From: Cryobacterium adonitolivorans
GTDB taxonomy: Bacteria > Actinomycetota > Actinomycetes > Actinomycetales > Microbacteriaceae
Assembly (NCBI RefSeq): GCF_004402695.1
Contig: NZ_SOFL01000008.1
Location: 1-64,000, forward strand
DNA: 64,000 nucleotides
Reading direction: 5' to 3'
Shown in pieces: positions 24,998 through 34,644 of the stretch. The notes under the pieces are model-generated. The model ran no database searches, was not told the origin of the DNA, and worked only from the letters and a program-made list of their open reading frames with translations. Numbering within the stretch: position 1 is the first letter of the stretch; every line of letters starts with the position of its first letter. The position numbers and the translations under genes are program-made.

Positions 24998-26298
24998 CCG
25001 GCCCGGCACGGCCCCCCCACATTCCCGACGCCATCACCGCGGTGCTCGCATCGCCGCGATTCAGCGCCACCCTCACCCACCTGATCATCGGGTTCGCCTT
25101 TGCAACACACCTGCTGCGCAGCCTGATGGGCTGGCCGGGGCTGCTGGGAGCACTGGTTTGCCTGGTCGTGCTCGCGACAGGATCCATGATCGCCCGGCGG
25201 GAGAGCATCGAATGGCACGGCCTGTTGCCCGTGTCGATCCTGGTCTTCCTGGTGTGGTGCGCGCTGTCGGTCCTGTGGAGCGGGTACGCGCTGCACACCG
25301 TCAGCGGCGTCGCCTTCCAGCTGGCCTTTGCGTTCCTGGCGATCTACGTCGCCCTCGTGCGCGACACCATTCAGATCGTCCGGGCGACGGGCGATGTGCT
25401 CAGACTTCTTCTCGGGCTGTCCCTCGCCCTCGAGGTCCTGTCCGGTCTGCTCCTGGACCTGCCGATCGTGTTCCTCGGCGTGCAGGGCAACATCACCATG
25501 CTCGGACCCATCCAGGGCATTTTCGGGTCGCGCAACGTCCTCGGCCTGGTGTCCCTGATCGCTGCGATCAGCTTCATCATCGAGTTGCGGTCCCGCTCCG
25601 TGCGACCGGGCCGCGCCGCGGCGTCGATCGCGCTGGCGCTCTTCGGCCTGCTGCTCACCCATTCCCCGGTGTTCGTCGTCGTGGCGAGCGCCGTCGGCAT
25701 CGCCGCGCTGGCCCTGTACTGGCTGCGCCGCACCCCCGCCGAGAACCGCTGGCTGCTGCAGCTGAGCCTGCTGGGCACCACAGTGCTCGCCGCGCTGTTC
25801 GCATTCGTCGGCCGCACCGGCATCATCAACCTGCTCAACGCCGGCAGCGAGTTCGAGACCCGTTCGTCGCTGTGGCGGGAGATGTGGCGGCTGGTGGAGC
25901 TCCATCCGCTCGAGGGCTGGGGCTGGGCCGGGATCTGGCCCCAGAACGTCAGCCCGTACGGCTGGCTCGAGTTCGTCACCGGCAGCCCGCACTCCTCCGC
26001 CCTCAACGCATTTCTCGACGTGTACTTCCAGGTCGGCCTTGTCGGGTTCTTGTCTTTCGTGGTGTTGGTGGCCCTGGCCTTCATCAGGTCATGGCTGCTC
26101 GCCTCGAACAAGAAGCCCGTGGTGTACGTGTGGTCGCCTCTGGTGCTCGTAGTGCTCCTGGTCACCTCTGCGGCCGAGAGCACCGTGCTGGTCGAGTTCG
26201 GCTGGCTCCTGCTGTTGATCTGCTCGGTCAAGGCCGCCCAGGGCCAGAGCTGGCGCCGCCTGCTGTCGCCTAGCCCGCGCAACAGCCCGGACCAATAG
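24994..26298 (+). CDS. O-antigen ligase/polymerase-like membrane protein, copy 2
   Basis: About 434 residues, same architecture as the preceding protein: RSSLWREMWRLVELHP, LEGWGWAGIW, then PHSSALNAFLDVYFQVGLVG. The loop histidine is in SPHSS here versus AHNAW in copy 1, so the two are diverged paralogues and not a recent duplication. ATG 24994 overlaps the upstream stop, indicating translational coupling. A flippase-like gene follows, consistent with a Wzx/Wzy-like assembly set. Confidence 0.8.
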   Translation: MTGPARPPHIPDAITAVLASPRFSATLTHLIIGFAFATHLLRSLMGWPGLLGALVCLVVLATGSMIARRESIEWHGLLPVSILVFLVWCALSVLWSGYALHTVSGVAFQLAFAFLAIYVALVRDTIQIVRATGDVLRLLLGLSLALEVLSGLLLDLPIVFLGVQGNITMLGPIQGIFGSRNVLGLVSLIAAISFIIELRSRSVRPGRAAASIALALFGLLLTHSPVFVVVASAVGIAALALYWLRRTPAENRWLLQLSLLGTTVLAALFAFVGRTGIINLLNAGSEFETRSSLWREMWRLVELHPLEGWGWAGIWPQNVSPYGWLEFVTGSPHSSALNAFLDVYFQVGLVGFLSFVVLVALAFIRSWLLASNKKPVVYVWSPLVLVVLLVTSAAESTVLVEFGWLLLLICSVKAAQGQSWRRLLSPSPRNSPDQ

Positions 26299-26346
26299 AG
26301 TCCCCAGATTGATCAGACAGAATGACATGAACGAGATGGAACGAAC

Positions 26347-27690
26347 TTGCCGACGAAACCGGGACCCGTACACGTGAGCCATACCGAAGAACCAAGCCAG
26401 GACCAGCCTCCCGTCGGCGCGCCGATTGCGACAGCGACGACATCGTCGACCGCATCGACCGCATCGACCGGGAACGGCTTCATTCTGATCGTCGCCGCGA
26501 CCGGACTCGTCGGGATCGCCGGCTACCTGATCACGGTGTGGGTTCCCAAGCTGATCGGATTCGGACCGTACGCGACCTTCGCGGTGTTCTGGGCCTTCAT
26601 CTTCCTGGTCGCGGCGGCCCTCACCGGCATCCAGCAGGAGATCACCCGCGGAACGCAGGCGAGAGAACCCGGCGACAGCACCCGCTCCGGCCAGGCCGGA
26701 AAGTTCGCCGCGCTTGCGTCCCTGGTCGTTCTCGTCGCCATCCTCGGCACCGCGCCGCTCTGGCAGGCTGCGGTGTTCCCCGAACACGGCTGGGATCTCG
26801 TTGTGCCGCTCGCCATCGGCGCCGCGTCGTATGTGCCTTTGGCCGTCCTGGCCGGGTCGCTTTACGGGGTCGGTCACTGGAAAGCCCTGTTCGCGCTCAT
26901 CTCCATCGAGGGCCTGCTCCGCCTGGTCCTGGTGATCCTGGCCGCCTACCTGCGGCCGGATGCCGCGACGTTCGCGTGGGCGATCGCGATACCGTTCCCG
27001 GTCGCAGTGCTCGCTGTCTGGCCTGCCGCCCGTGCGCGCATCGTCGGCAAGACCAGACTCGACGTCACCCTTCCCCAGCTCACCTGGAACGTCTCCCGCA
27101 CCATCGTCGCCGCGTCCGCGATGGGATTGATGATCAGTGGATTCCCGCTCATCCTCCAGCTCACGTCCCCCGGGGAGCCAGAGGGGCTGATGGGCCTCGT
27201 CATCGCCACCGCCACCCTGACTCGTGCCCCGCTGATCGTCGTCGGAATGGCACTGCAAAGTTTCTTGATCGTGTTCTTCCGTGCCAGGGCGGCGCACTTC
27301 TGGCGCACCCTGCTGATGCTCGAGGCTGCGGTGCTCGCCATCGGCCTCGTGCTGGCTGTCGTGGGCTATCTGCTCGGCCCTGCTGTCTTCGCGTTCGTGT
27401 TCCCCAGTGAGGACGTTCCGGGCAACTGGCTCATCGCCACGTTCGTGCTGTCCAGCGCGCTGGTCGGCGCACTGTGTGTGAGCGCCCCCGCCGTGCTCTC
27501 CCGCAACGCACACGCGGCGTTCAGCGCCGGGTGGATCGTCGCCGCGGTCACCACGGTCGTCTGCCTGCTGCTCCCGCTCGAGTTCGTCGAGAAGACCGTG
27601 CTGGCCCTACTCATCGGCCCGGCGGCCGGGGTCCTGGTCCACGCGACCTACCTGGCATTCGTGCGCAACGCCGAACCCGTCCGGGCCTAG
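26347..27690 (+). CDS. Flippase-like polysaccharide transport membrane protein
   Basis: About 447 residues. A Thr/Ser/Ala-rich N-terminus with a short repeat (TASTASTG) precedes about twelve hydrophobic segments, in the style of the polysaccharide-transporter/MATE-like (Wzx, MurJ-like) superfamily. The predicted role is flipping lipid-linked glycan units, or it may be a general PST family member. TTG 26347 is used; GTG 26374 is equally possible since no ribosome-binding site is convincing. Ends one base before the convergent gene's stop. Confidence 0.68.
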   Translation: MPTKPGPVHVSHTEEPSQDQPPVGAPIATATTSSTASTASTGNGFILIVAATGLVGIAGYLITVWVPKLIGFGPYATFAVFWAFIFLVAAALTGIQQEITRGTQAREPGDSTRSGQAGKFAALASLVVLVAILGTAPLWQAAVFPEHGWDLVVPLAIGAASYVPLAVLAGSLYGVGHWKALFALISIEGLLRLVLVILAAYLRPDAATFAWAIAIPFPVAVLAVWPAARARIVGKTRLDVTLPQLTWNVSRTIVAASAMGLMISGFPLILQLTSPGEPEGLMGLVIATATLTRAPLIVVGMALQSFLIVFFRARAAHFWRTLLMLEAAVLAIGLVLAVVGYLLGPAVFAFVFPSEDVPGNWLIATFVLSSALVGALCVSAPAVLSRNAHAAFSAGWIVAAVTTVVCLLLPLEFVEKTVLALLIGPAAGVLVHATYLAFVRNAEPVRA

Positions 27691-29520
27691 TTATTCCAGG
27701 CCCCACAGGGTGATGGTGCCGGTCGATCCATCGTCGTTGGTGTACGGCAGGCTCGACTGCTCGACCAGGTCGGCCGCGTAGCGGTTGCCCCAGTCGTCGC
27801 CGCAGGCGCTGTCGGAGAGCACCTGGGTGGCGTTGCCGGCGATCGCCGCGTCCCGGTCGATGGCTCCGCTGAGCCGGCTCGACACTATGGTGGCGATCGC
27901 GTCATAGTCGGTGGGCCAGGCCATTCCCAGGTGGTAGTAGGCGATCGGCACGCCAGAGGTGACCTTGAGCACGCGCGGGTCGATGCAGGAATCGACCATG
28001 ATCAAGGTGCCGGGGTGGGCCTTGGCCGACTGTTGGGCCAGATCGGTGAGCACCGACGCCCGGGGCGAATCCGTCACCAGGAGTCCGCGGGCGATACCGC
28101 TGCGGTAGAACACCCACCAGTCGGTGAGCGACACCGTGGCGATGCCGATACAGACCGTGGCGGCGACGATCACGGTCCATCGTGGCACCGGCCGACGTGC
28201 CCTCTCCGGCGCCGGAGAAACGCTGTGCGCCCCGGAGTTCCAGAGGTCGGTCAGCACCATCACCCCGACGGGGAGGATGGTGGCGGCCACGAGGAAGAAG
28301 ATGTCCATGTAGAGCCGGTACGGCTCGGCGTTGGCTCCCCAGATGTCGTTGGTGCCGAGCAGGATCCAGGCAAGCGCGGCGCCGAGCGCGTAGGCGCCCC
28401 AGAGCGGGCGTCTCCGCCAGATGGCTGCGGCCAGGATGACGGCCAGGGGCACGATCAGCGCTAGCCCCGAGATGATCCCGATCTCAAACGGCACGCCCAG
28501 TTTGCTGTTCGAGGCGACGCGGTAGGCCAGGAACGGGTCGCCATTGACAAGGCTCATGATGGTTCCGACGACCTGGGGGGAGGCGCCGAGAACGACGGCG
28601 AAACAATAGAGAAGCACCACGCCCCGGCTGCGCACGATCAGGGCGATCATGCCCGGCACCGCGGGCAGCAACCCGAACACCAGCGCCGGCAGCTGACCCC
28701 CGGCCTCTGCAACGGTGGGACCGGCCAGGAAAACCACGGGAATGAGCACCACCGACAGCCCGGCGAGCACGACGTGGCGGCCGCGGAGGATGACCCAGGC
28801 CGCCAGGCCGAAGGCCAGCAGATAGATCGCGGCGATGAATGAATAGGTCTGCACATTGGCGAGACCGCCGAGGACGAGGCTGATCAAGGTGGTGAGCAGC
28901 ACCCGCGTTCCCGGACGGGCCGGTCGGAGCCAGAGAAGGGCCAGGCTCAGGACACAGATCGCCGCGATGGACAATGACACGGATTCACCGTTGAGGGTAT
29001 GCAGGACGCCGAACGGCCCCCAGATCACGGCGTGGGATTCGAGCGGCGTGTACCAGCCGGTCACGGTGAGCCTGGAGAAGGTGCCGAGCATGAACGGCAC
29101 CGGCGCGAGCAGCCCGACCCACCATCTTCGGCTCAGCCCGATGAGGATAGCCGCAAGCAGGCCGACGAGCACGAGTTGCACGGCCATGCCGCACACGTTC
29201 CACGCGACGATGGGATCCCAGCCGGTCACCCGGGCCACAAGGCCGATGGCCTCGTAGTACATCCGCGGGTAGGTGTTCGCGCCGGTCTCCGTGTCGGGTT
29301 CGACTGCGGCGAACTGGCCCTCTGAGAAGTTCTTCACGATCGCGAGATAGCCGAGCTGGTCGTGCACGAAATAGTCGCGGAAGCGGCCGAGCGAGAAGCC
29401 GGGGGTGGCGAGGTACATGCCGGATTGGGTGATCAGGTGCAGCACCAGAGCACCAGCCACCACCGCTACGGTTCGGAATCGGCCTCGGCCGGATGTTGTA
29501 GCCACTCGTCCGTCTGTCAC
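27691..29520 (-). CDS. Large polytopic membrane protein, GT-C-like, unknown
   Basis: About 609 residues with a dozen or so hydrophobic segments and a C-terminal extracytoplasmic domain (ending DDGSTGTITLWGLE). The first external loop contains DYFVHDQLGYLAIVKN, the acidic pattern of GT-C glycosyltransferases. No specific family recognised. GTG 29520 is chosen because TATGGT lies six bases upstream (leaderless signature). Divergent from glf, so it is likely part of the Galf glycan system (inference). Confidence 0.65.
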   Translation of the reverse strand: MTDGRVATTSGRGRFRTVAVVAGALVLHLITQSGMYLATPGFSLGRFRDYFVHDQLGYLAIVKNFSEGQFAAVEPDTETGANTYPRMYYEAIGLVARVTGWDPIVAWNVCGMAVQLVLVGLLAAILIGLSRRWWVGLLAPVPFMLGTFSRLTVTGWYTPLESHAVIWGPFGVLHTLNGESVSLSIAAICVLSLALLWLRPARPGTRVLLTTLISLVLGGLANVQTYSFIAAIYLLAFGLAAWVILRGRHVVLAGLSVVLIPVVFLAGPTVAEAGGQLPALVFGLLPAVPGMIALIVRSRGVVLLYCFAVVLGASPQVVGTIMSLVNGDPFLAYRVASNSKLGVPFEIGIISGLALIVPLAVILAAAIWRRRPLWGAYALGAALAWILLGTNDIWGANAEPYRLYMDIFFLVAATILPVGVMVLTDLWNSGAHSVSPAPERARRPVPRWTVIVAATVCIGIATVSLTDWWVFYRSGIARGLLVTDSPRASVLTDLAQQSAKAHPGTLIMVDSCIDPRVLKVTSGVPIAYYHLGMAWPTDYDAIATIVSSRLSGAIDRDAAIAGNATQVLSDSACGDDWGNRYAADLVEQSSLPYTNDDGSTGTITLWGLE

Positions 29521-29526
29521 TGGTTC

Positions 29527-29532
29527 ACCATA
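29527..29532 (-). promoter_or_regulatory. Predicted -10 element (leaderless) for the membrane protein gene
   Basis: TATGGT on the minus strand, six bases before GTG 29520, with no Shine-Dalgarno sequence. A preceding TG gives an extended -10 character. Confidence 0.42.
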
Positions 29533-29590
29533 CAACGGGGCGCTGAGCGGACCTGCTGCCGGCCCCGGTGCCTGCCGCGCCGGGAACTGA

Positions 29591-30844
<1,254 letters not shown>

Positions 30845-30862
30845 CGACTCGGAGTTATCAAC

Positions 30863-32854
30863 ATGTCCTCCCCCATTGTTCTGCAAAAAGTAGTCTTCCC
30901 CTCGTCATCCGAGCCGGATGTCGCCCCGCTCTACGTCGACCCCGACGAGTGGACCCAGATCGTCACCCCCGGCCAGCCGACCGGCCGGAAGCGCCGCGCC
31001 GCGGCTTCCGACTCGACGCTGCAGCCGTTGCGTCTCACCCACCACAACGTCACCCCGATGCTCGCCGGCCGGCGCGGCCTCAAGCCGGGCCTGGACAAGC
31101 GGATCTCCCTGGGCACCTACTTCAACGCCTTCCCCGCCAGCTACTGGCGCCGCTGGACCCGATTGGCCGGGGTGCGCCTGAGCATCTCCACCACCGGACC
31201 CGGCGACGTCATCGTCTACCGGTCCAATGCGCGCGGCGTGATCCAGGTCGTCGACTCCGCCCATGTCGAAGTGGCCGGCACCGTTGAGTTCGACCTCGGT
31301 TTCGACTACTTCATCGACGGCGGCTGGTACTGGTTCGACCTGGTCTCCCGCGGTGAGGACTTCGCCCTCACCAGCGCGGAATGGCAGGCTCCCCCCACCA
31401 CCGAGCCGGCCGGGCCCGAGCGTACTCTCACCATCGCGATCACCACCCTGAACCGCACGGCCTACTGCCTCGAGCTGCTGGCCACCGTCGCGACCGACGC
31501 CGACGTCCTCGCCGGACTCGACCAGATCATCGTCGTCGACCAGGGCACGGACAAGATCCGCGACCACAGCCGGTACGCCGAGGTGGACGCCGCACTCGGC
31601 GGCCGCCTGCGCGTCATCGACCAGGTCAACGCCGGTGGTTCCGGCGGGTTCTCCCGCGGCATGCTGGAGACCGTCGCCGCCGGCGACAGCGACTACGTGA
31701 TGCTGCTGGACGACGACGTCGTCGTCGAGCCGGAGAGCATCCGCCGTGCCCTCGCCTTCGCCAGGCAGTGCACAGACCCGACCATCGTCGGCGGCCACAT
31801 GTTCGACATGTTCGACAAGACCAAGCTGCACGCCTTTGCCGAGTCGATCGACAGCTGGAACTTCATGTGGGGCCCGATCACCCCGTCCCGCCACGACTTC
31901 ACCGCGATGAACCTGCGGCAGACCACCTGGCTGCACAAGCGCAACGACGTGGCATACAACGGCTGGTGGATGAGCCTCATCCCCGTCGAGATTATCCGTG
32001 AAATCGGCCTGTCACTGCCGGTTTTCATCAAGTGGGACGACGCAGAATTCTCGCTGCGGGCCTCCGAACACGGCTATTCGACCGTCAGCCTGCCCGGCGC
32101 CGCGGTCTGGCACGTGTCGTGGGTCGACAAGGACGACTCGCGGGACTGGCAGGCGTTCTATCACGCGCGCAACCGTCTGGTCGCCGCCCTGCTGCACTCC
32201 CCGCACGCCAAGGGCGGTCGCCTGACCATCAGCAACCTGGCCTCGGACGTCCGGCACCTGCTGACCATGGACTATTACACAGTCAAGTTGCGCCAGCTGG
32301 CCTACGAGAGCGTCATGGCCGGGCCGGATGCCCTGCACGGCGAACTGACCACCCGGCTTCCCGCCATTCGGGCGATCGCCGCGGACTACCCGGAGTCCGG
32401 ACTCATCAAGGACCTCAGCCGGTTCGGACGGTTCCCGATGACCAACCTCGTCGGCAGCGACGAGCCGCGTCCCAGTGGGCGCAAGCTGTACTCCTTCCTG
32501 ATCAGGAACTTCGTTCGCCACGGCATCAGGAAGCCGCATGCGAACGCCGGAGTGCGCCCCGATACCCACCTGCCTCGCACGGCACCGTGGTGGACCGTGC
32601 CGAGCCTGGACAGCGTGGTCATCACCAATGCCGAAGGGTCCGGAGTGACCTGGCACATCCGGGACCGCGGCATGTTCCGGTCGCTACTCTGGTCCAGCCT
32701 GACCCAGAACCTCCGCTTCCGCCGCCGCTGGAGCAGCCTGAGTGAAACGTACCGCTCGCGCAAGCACGACCTCACCTCGATGGAGTCCTGGACGGACACC
32801 CTCGGCCTGGACGCCAGGGACGCGGCCGGCATCGCGGCACGTAACCGCGAATAG
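30863..32854 (+). CDS. glfT2: Galactofuranosyltransferase, GlfT2-like
   Basis: 663 residues with GlfT2 architecture: an N-terminal beta-sandwich region (about 1-185), a GT-A domain with metal site DDD 283-285, catalytic-region WDD 391-393 and metal-ligand H417 in WHVSW, then a helical C-terminal part. In mycobacteria GlfT2 polymerises the galactan with alternating beta-1,5/beta-1,6 Galf at the inner membrane face. Its presence next to glf strongly supports a Galf polymer here. Slightly longer than the mycobacterial enzyme (about 637). Confidence 0.92.
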   Translation: MSSPIVLQKVVFPSSSEPDVAPLYVDPDEWTQIVTPGQPTGRKRRAAASDSTLQPLRLTHHNVTPMLAGRRGLKPGLDKRISLGTYFNAFPASYWRRWTRLAGVRLSISTTGPGDVIVYRSNARGVIQVVDSAHVEVAGTVEFDLGFDYFIDGGWYWFDLVSRGEDFALTSAEWQAPPTTEPAGPERTLTIAITTLNRTAYCLELLATVATDADVLAGLDQIIVVDQGTDKIRDHSRYAEVDAALGGRLRVIDQVNAGGSGGFSRGMLETVAAGDSDYVMLLDDDVVVEPESIRRALAFARQCTDPTIVGGHMFDMFDKTKLHAFAESIDSWNFMWGPITPSRHDFTAMNLRQTTWLHKRNDVAYNGWWMSLIPVEIIREIGLSLPVFIKWDDAEFSLRASEHGYSTVSLPGAAVWHVSWVDKDDSRDWQAFYHARNRLVAALLHSPHAKGGRLTISNLASDVRHLLTMDYYTVKLRQLAYESVMAGPDALHGELTTRLPAIRAIAADYPESGLIKDLSRFGRFPMTNLVGSDEPRPSGRKLYSFLIRNFVRHGIRKPHANAGVRPDTHLPRTAPWWTVPSLDSVVITNAEGSGVTWHIRDRGMFRSLLWSSLTQNLRFRRRWSSLSETYRSRKHDLTSMESWTDTLGLDARDAAGIAARNRE

Positions 32855-32951
32855 TGACGGGTCAGCGCAAGTGCTGACAGATAGAATCGCGGGTGGGCCA
32901 GTTGCCCCCTCCCGGCGAAACCCCGGCAGGCGACGTGATGATAGGACCCGC

Positions 32952-33824
32952 GTGACGCAAATCGCCCCAGTACCCGACCTCGACGGGTTCGTCCGGCCTG
33001 GTCAAGGGGCCGGACTGATCGACGTCTTCCGACGCCGGTACCTGCTCTCACTCCTGGTGCGCAAGGAGGTCCAGGTCCGGTACCGAGGTTCCGTGCTCGG
33101 CTGGATGTGGTCGTACGTCAAACCGATCACCCAATTCCTGGTCTTCTTCGTCGCCCTCGGCGTCTTCCTGCAGTTGAACGGCACCATACCGAACTACCCG
33201 GTGTACCTGTTCTCCGGTCTCGTGGTCATCAATCTCTTCAGCGAGTCCTTCAGCAACGGCACCAAATCGCTCGTCGACAATGCTCCTCTGATCAAGAAAA
33301 TCTACCTGCCCCGGGAGCTTTTCCCGGTGTCATCGACCCTGGTGGCGTTCATCAACTTCCTCCCTCAGGCGCTCGTGCTTGCGGTGGTCTGCTTCCTCAC
33401 CGGGTGGCAACCGAACGGTCTCCAGCTGCTCGGGATAGCGCTCGGGGTGCTGATCATCGTGCTCCTGGCCATGGGACTGAGCCTGTTCTTCGGGTCAATC
33501 AATGTGTCGTTCAGGGACGCGCAGAACTTCGTCGAGCTGATCCTGCTCGTGGCGACCTGGGCCTCCCCCGTGCTCTACCAGTGGACAACCGTCGCGAAGG
33601 TCCTGCCGGACTGGCTGATGGTCATCTATCGGCTCAATCCGGTGACCGCGGCGGTTGAACTGCTGCACGCCGGTTTCTGGTATCCGACGACAGACGGGCA
33701 GGCCCCGATGCCACCGGACCTGTGGTTCTTCGGCCTGTGCGCCCTGGTGACCTCGAGCATCCTTCTGGTCATCGGCCAGCTTGTGTTTCGCCGATTGGAG
33801 CGCCGTTTTGCCCAAGACCTTTAG
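32952..33824 (+). CDS. wzm: ABC-2 type polysaccharide exporter permease (Wzm-like)
   Basis: About 290 residues with six hydrophobic segments. The N-terminal amphipathic helix and KEVQVRYRGSVLGWMW are typical of Wzm/TagG/RfbD permeases. With the ATPase that follows it exports a completed lipid-linked polymer across the membrane. GTG 32952 has AGGA five bases upstream. Corresponds to the Rv3783 type galactan exporter subunit in mycobacteria. Confidence 0.9.
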   Translation: MTQIAPVPDLDGFVRPGQGAGLIDVFRRRYLLSLLVRKEVQVRYRGSVLGWMWSYVKPITQFLVFFVALGVFLQLNGTIPNYPVYLFSGLVVINLFSESFSNGTKSLVDNAPLIKKIYLPRELFPVSSTLVAFINFLPQALVLAVVCFLTGWQPNGLQLLGIALGVLIIVLLAMGLSLFFGSINVSFRDAQNFVELILLVATWASPVLYQWTTVAKVLPDWLMVIYRLNPVTAAVELLHAGFWYPTTDGQAPMPPDLWFFGLCALVTSSILLVIGQLVFRRLERRFAQDL

Positions 33825-34566
33825 CGGTCAGGCCTCGACGCCTCCGCGTCTGGCCATCATCGCCACCAAGCTCAGCAAGACGTTTCTGCTGCGGCACACG
33901 CACTCTCTCAAAGAATCCGTCATCGCGGCAGTCCGCCGCAAGCCGATTTCGTCCAGCTTCAACGCCCTCGAGGACGTGAGCTTCCAGATCAACACCGGCG
34001 AGTCCGTCGCCCTGCTCGGATTCAACGGGTCGGGGAAGTCCACCCTGCTCAAGCTGATCTCCGGGGTTCTCCGCCCCGACAGGGGCGAGGTGTTGACCCG
34101 CGGCCGCGTCGCCGGGCTCATCGAGGTCGGTGCGGGCTTCCATCCCGACCTGTCCGGCAGGGAGAACATCTACCTCAACGCGGCCATCCTCGGCATGTCG
34201 CAGAAGGAGATCGACGCTCGCTTCGACGACATCGTCGAGTTCAGCGAAATCGCCAAGTTCATCGACACCGAGGTCAAGCACTACTCCTCCGGCATGTTCC
34301 TGCGGCTGGCGTTCTCCGTCGCGATCCACACCGAGGTGGACATCCTCCTGGTCGACGAGATCCTATCTGTGGGCGACGAACCCTTCCAGCGCAAGTGCCT
34401 GGCTAAGATCCGCCAACTGCACGCCGAGGGGCGCACCCTGGTCGTCGTCAGCCACGACCTGGGGATGGTCGCCGACCTCTGCGACCGCGGCATCCTGATC
34501 GACAAGGGCAAGGTCGTCTTCGACGGCGAATCCCACGAAGCCGTCAGGCGGATGCGCGCTCAGTAA
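33808..34566 (+). CDS. wzt: ABC exporter ATPase (Wzt-like) without glycan-binding domain
   Basis: About 252 residues: Walker A GFNGSGKST, signature HYSSGMFLRL (SSGM form typical of Wzt/TagH), Walker B ILLVDEILSVGDEPF and the H-loop VVSHD. It stops right after the ATPase, so it lacks the C-terminal carbohydrate-binding domain of O9a-type Wzt and resembles mycobacterial Rv3781. TTG 33808 is chosen because GGAG lies seven bases upstream; it overlaps the permease stop by 17 bases. Confidence 0.9.
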   Translation: MPKTFSGQASTPPRLAIIATKLSKTFLLRHTHSLKESVIAAVRRKPISSSFNALEDVSFQINTGESVALLGFNGSGKSTLLKLISGVLRPDRGEVLTRGRVAGLIEVGAGFHPDLSGRENIYLNAAILGMSQKEIDARFDDIVEFSEIAKFIDTEVKHYSSGMFLRLAFSVAIHTEVDILLVDEILSVGDEPFQRKCLAKIRQLHAEGRTLVVVSHDLGMVADLCDRGILIDKGKVVFDGESHEAVRRMRAQ

Positions 34567-34585
34567 AACGGGGCGTTAAACGCAC

Positions 34586-34617
34586 AGCGCGCCCAGACCG
34601 AGGTCTGGGCGCGCTTT
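34586..34617 (+). terminator. Strong Rho-independent terminator after wzt
   Basis: A 14-bp perfect stem (34586-34599 with 34602-34615, two-base centre GA) is followed by TTT. It ends the glf-glfT2-wzm-wzt transcript before the convergent secreted-protein gene. Confidence 0.85.
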
Positions 34618-34644
34618 CGTGTGCCCGGCGCCTGGCGTGCGGCC

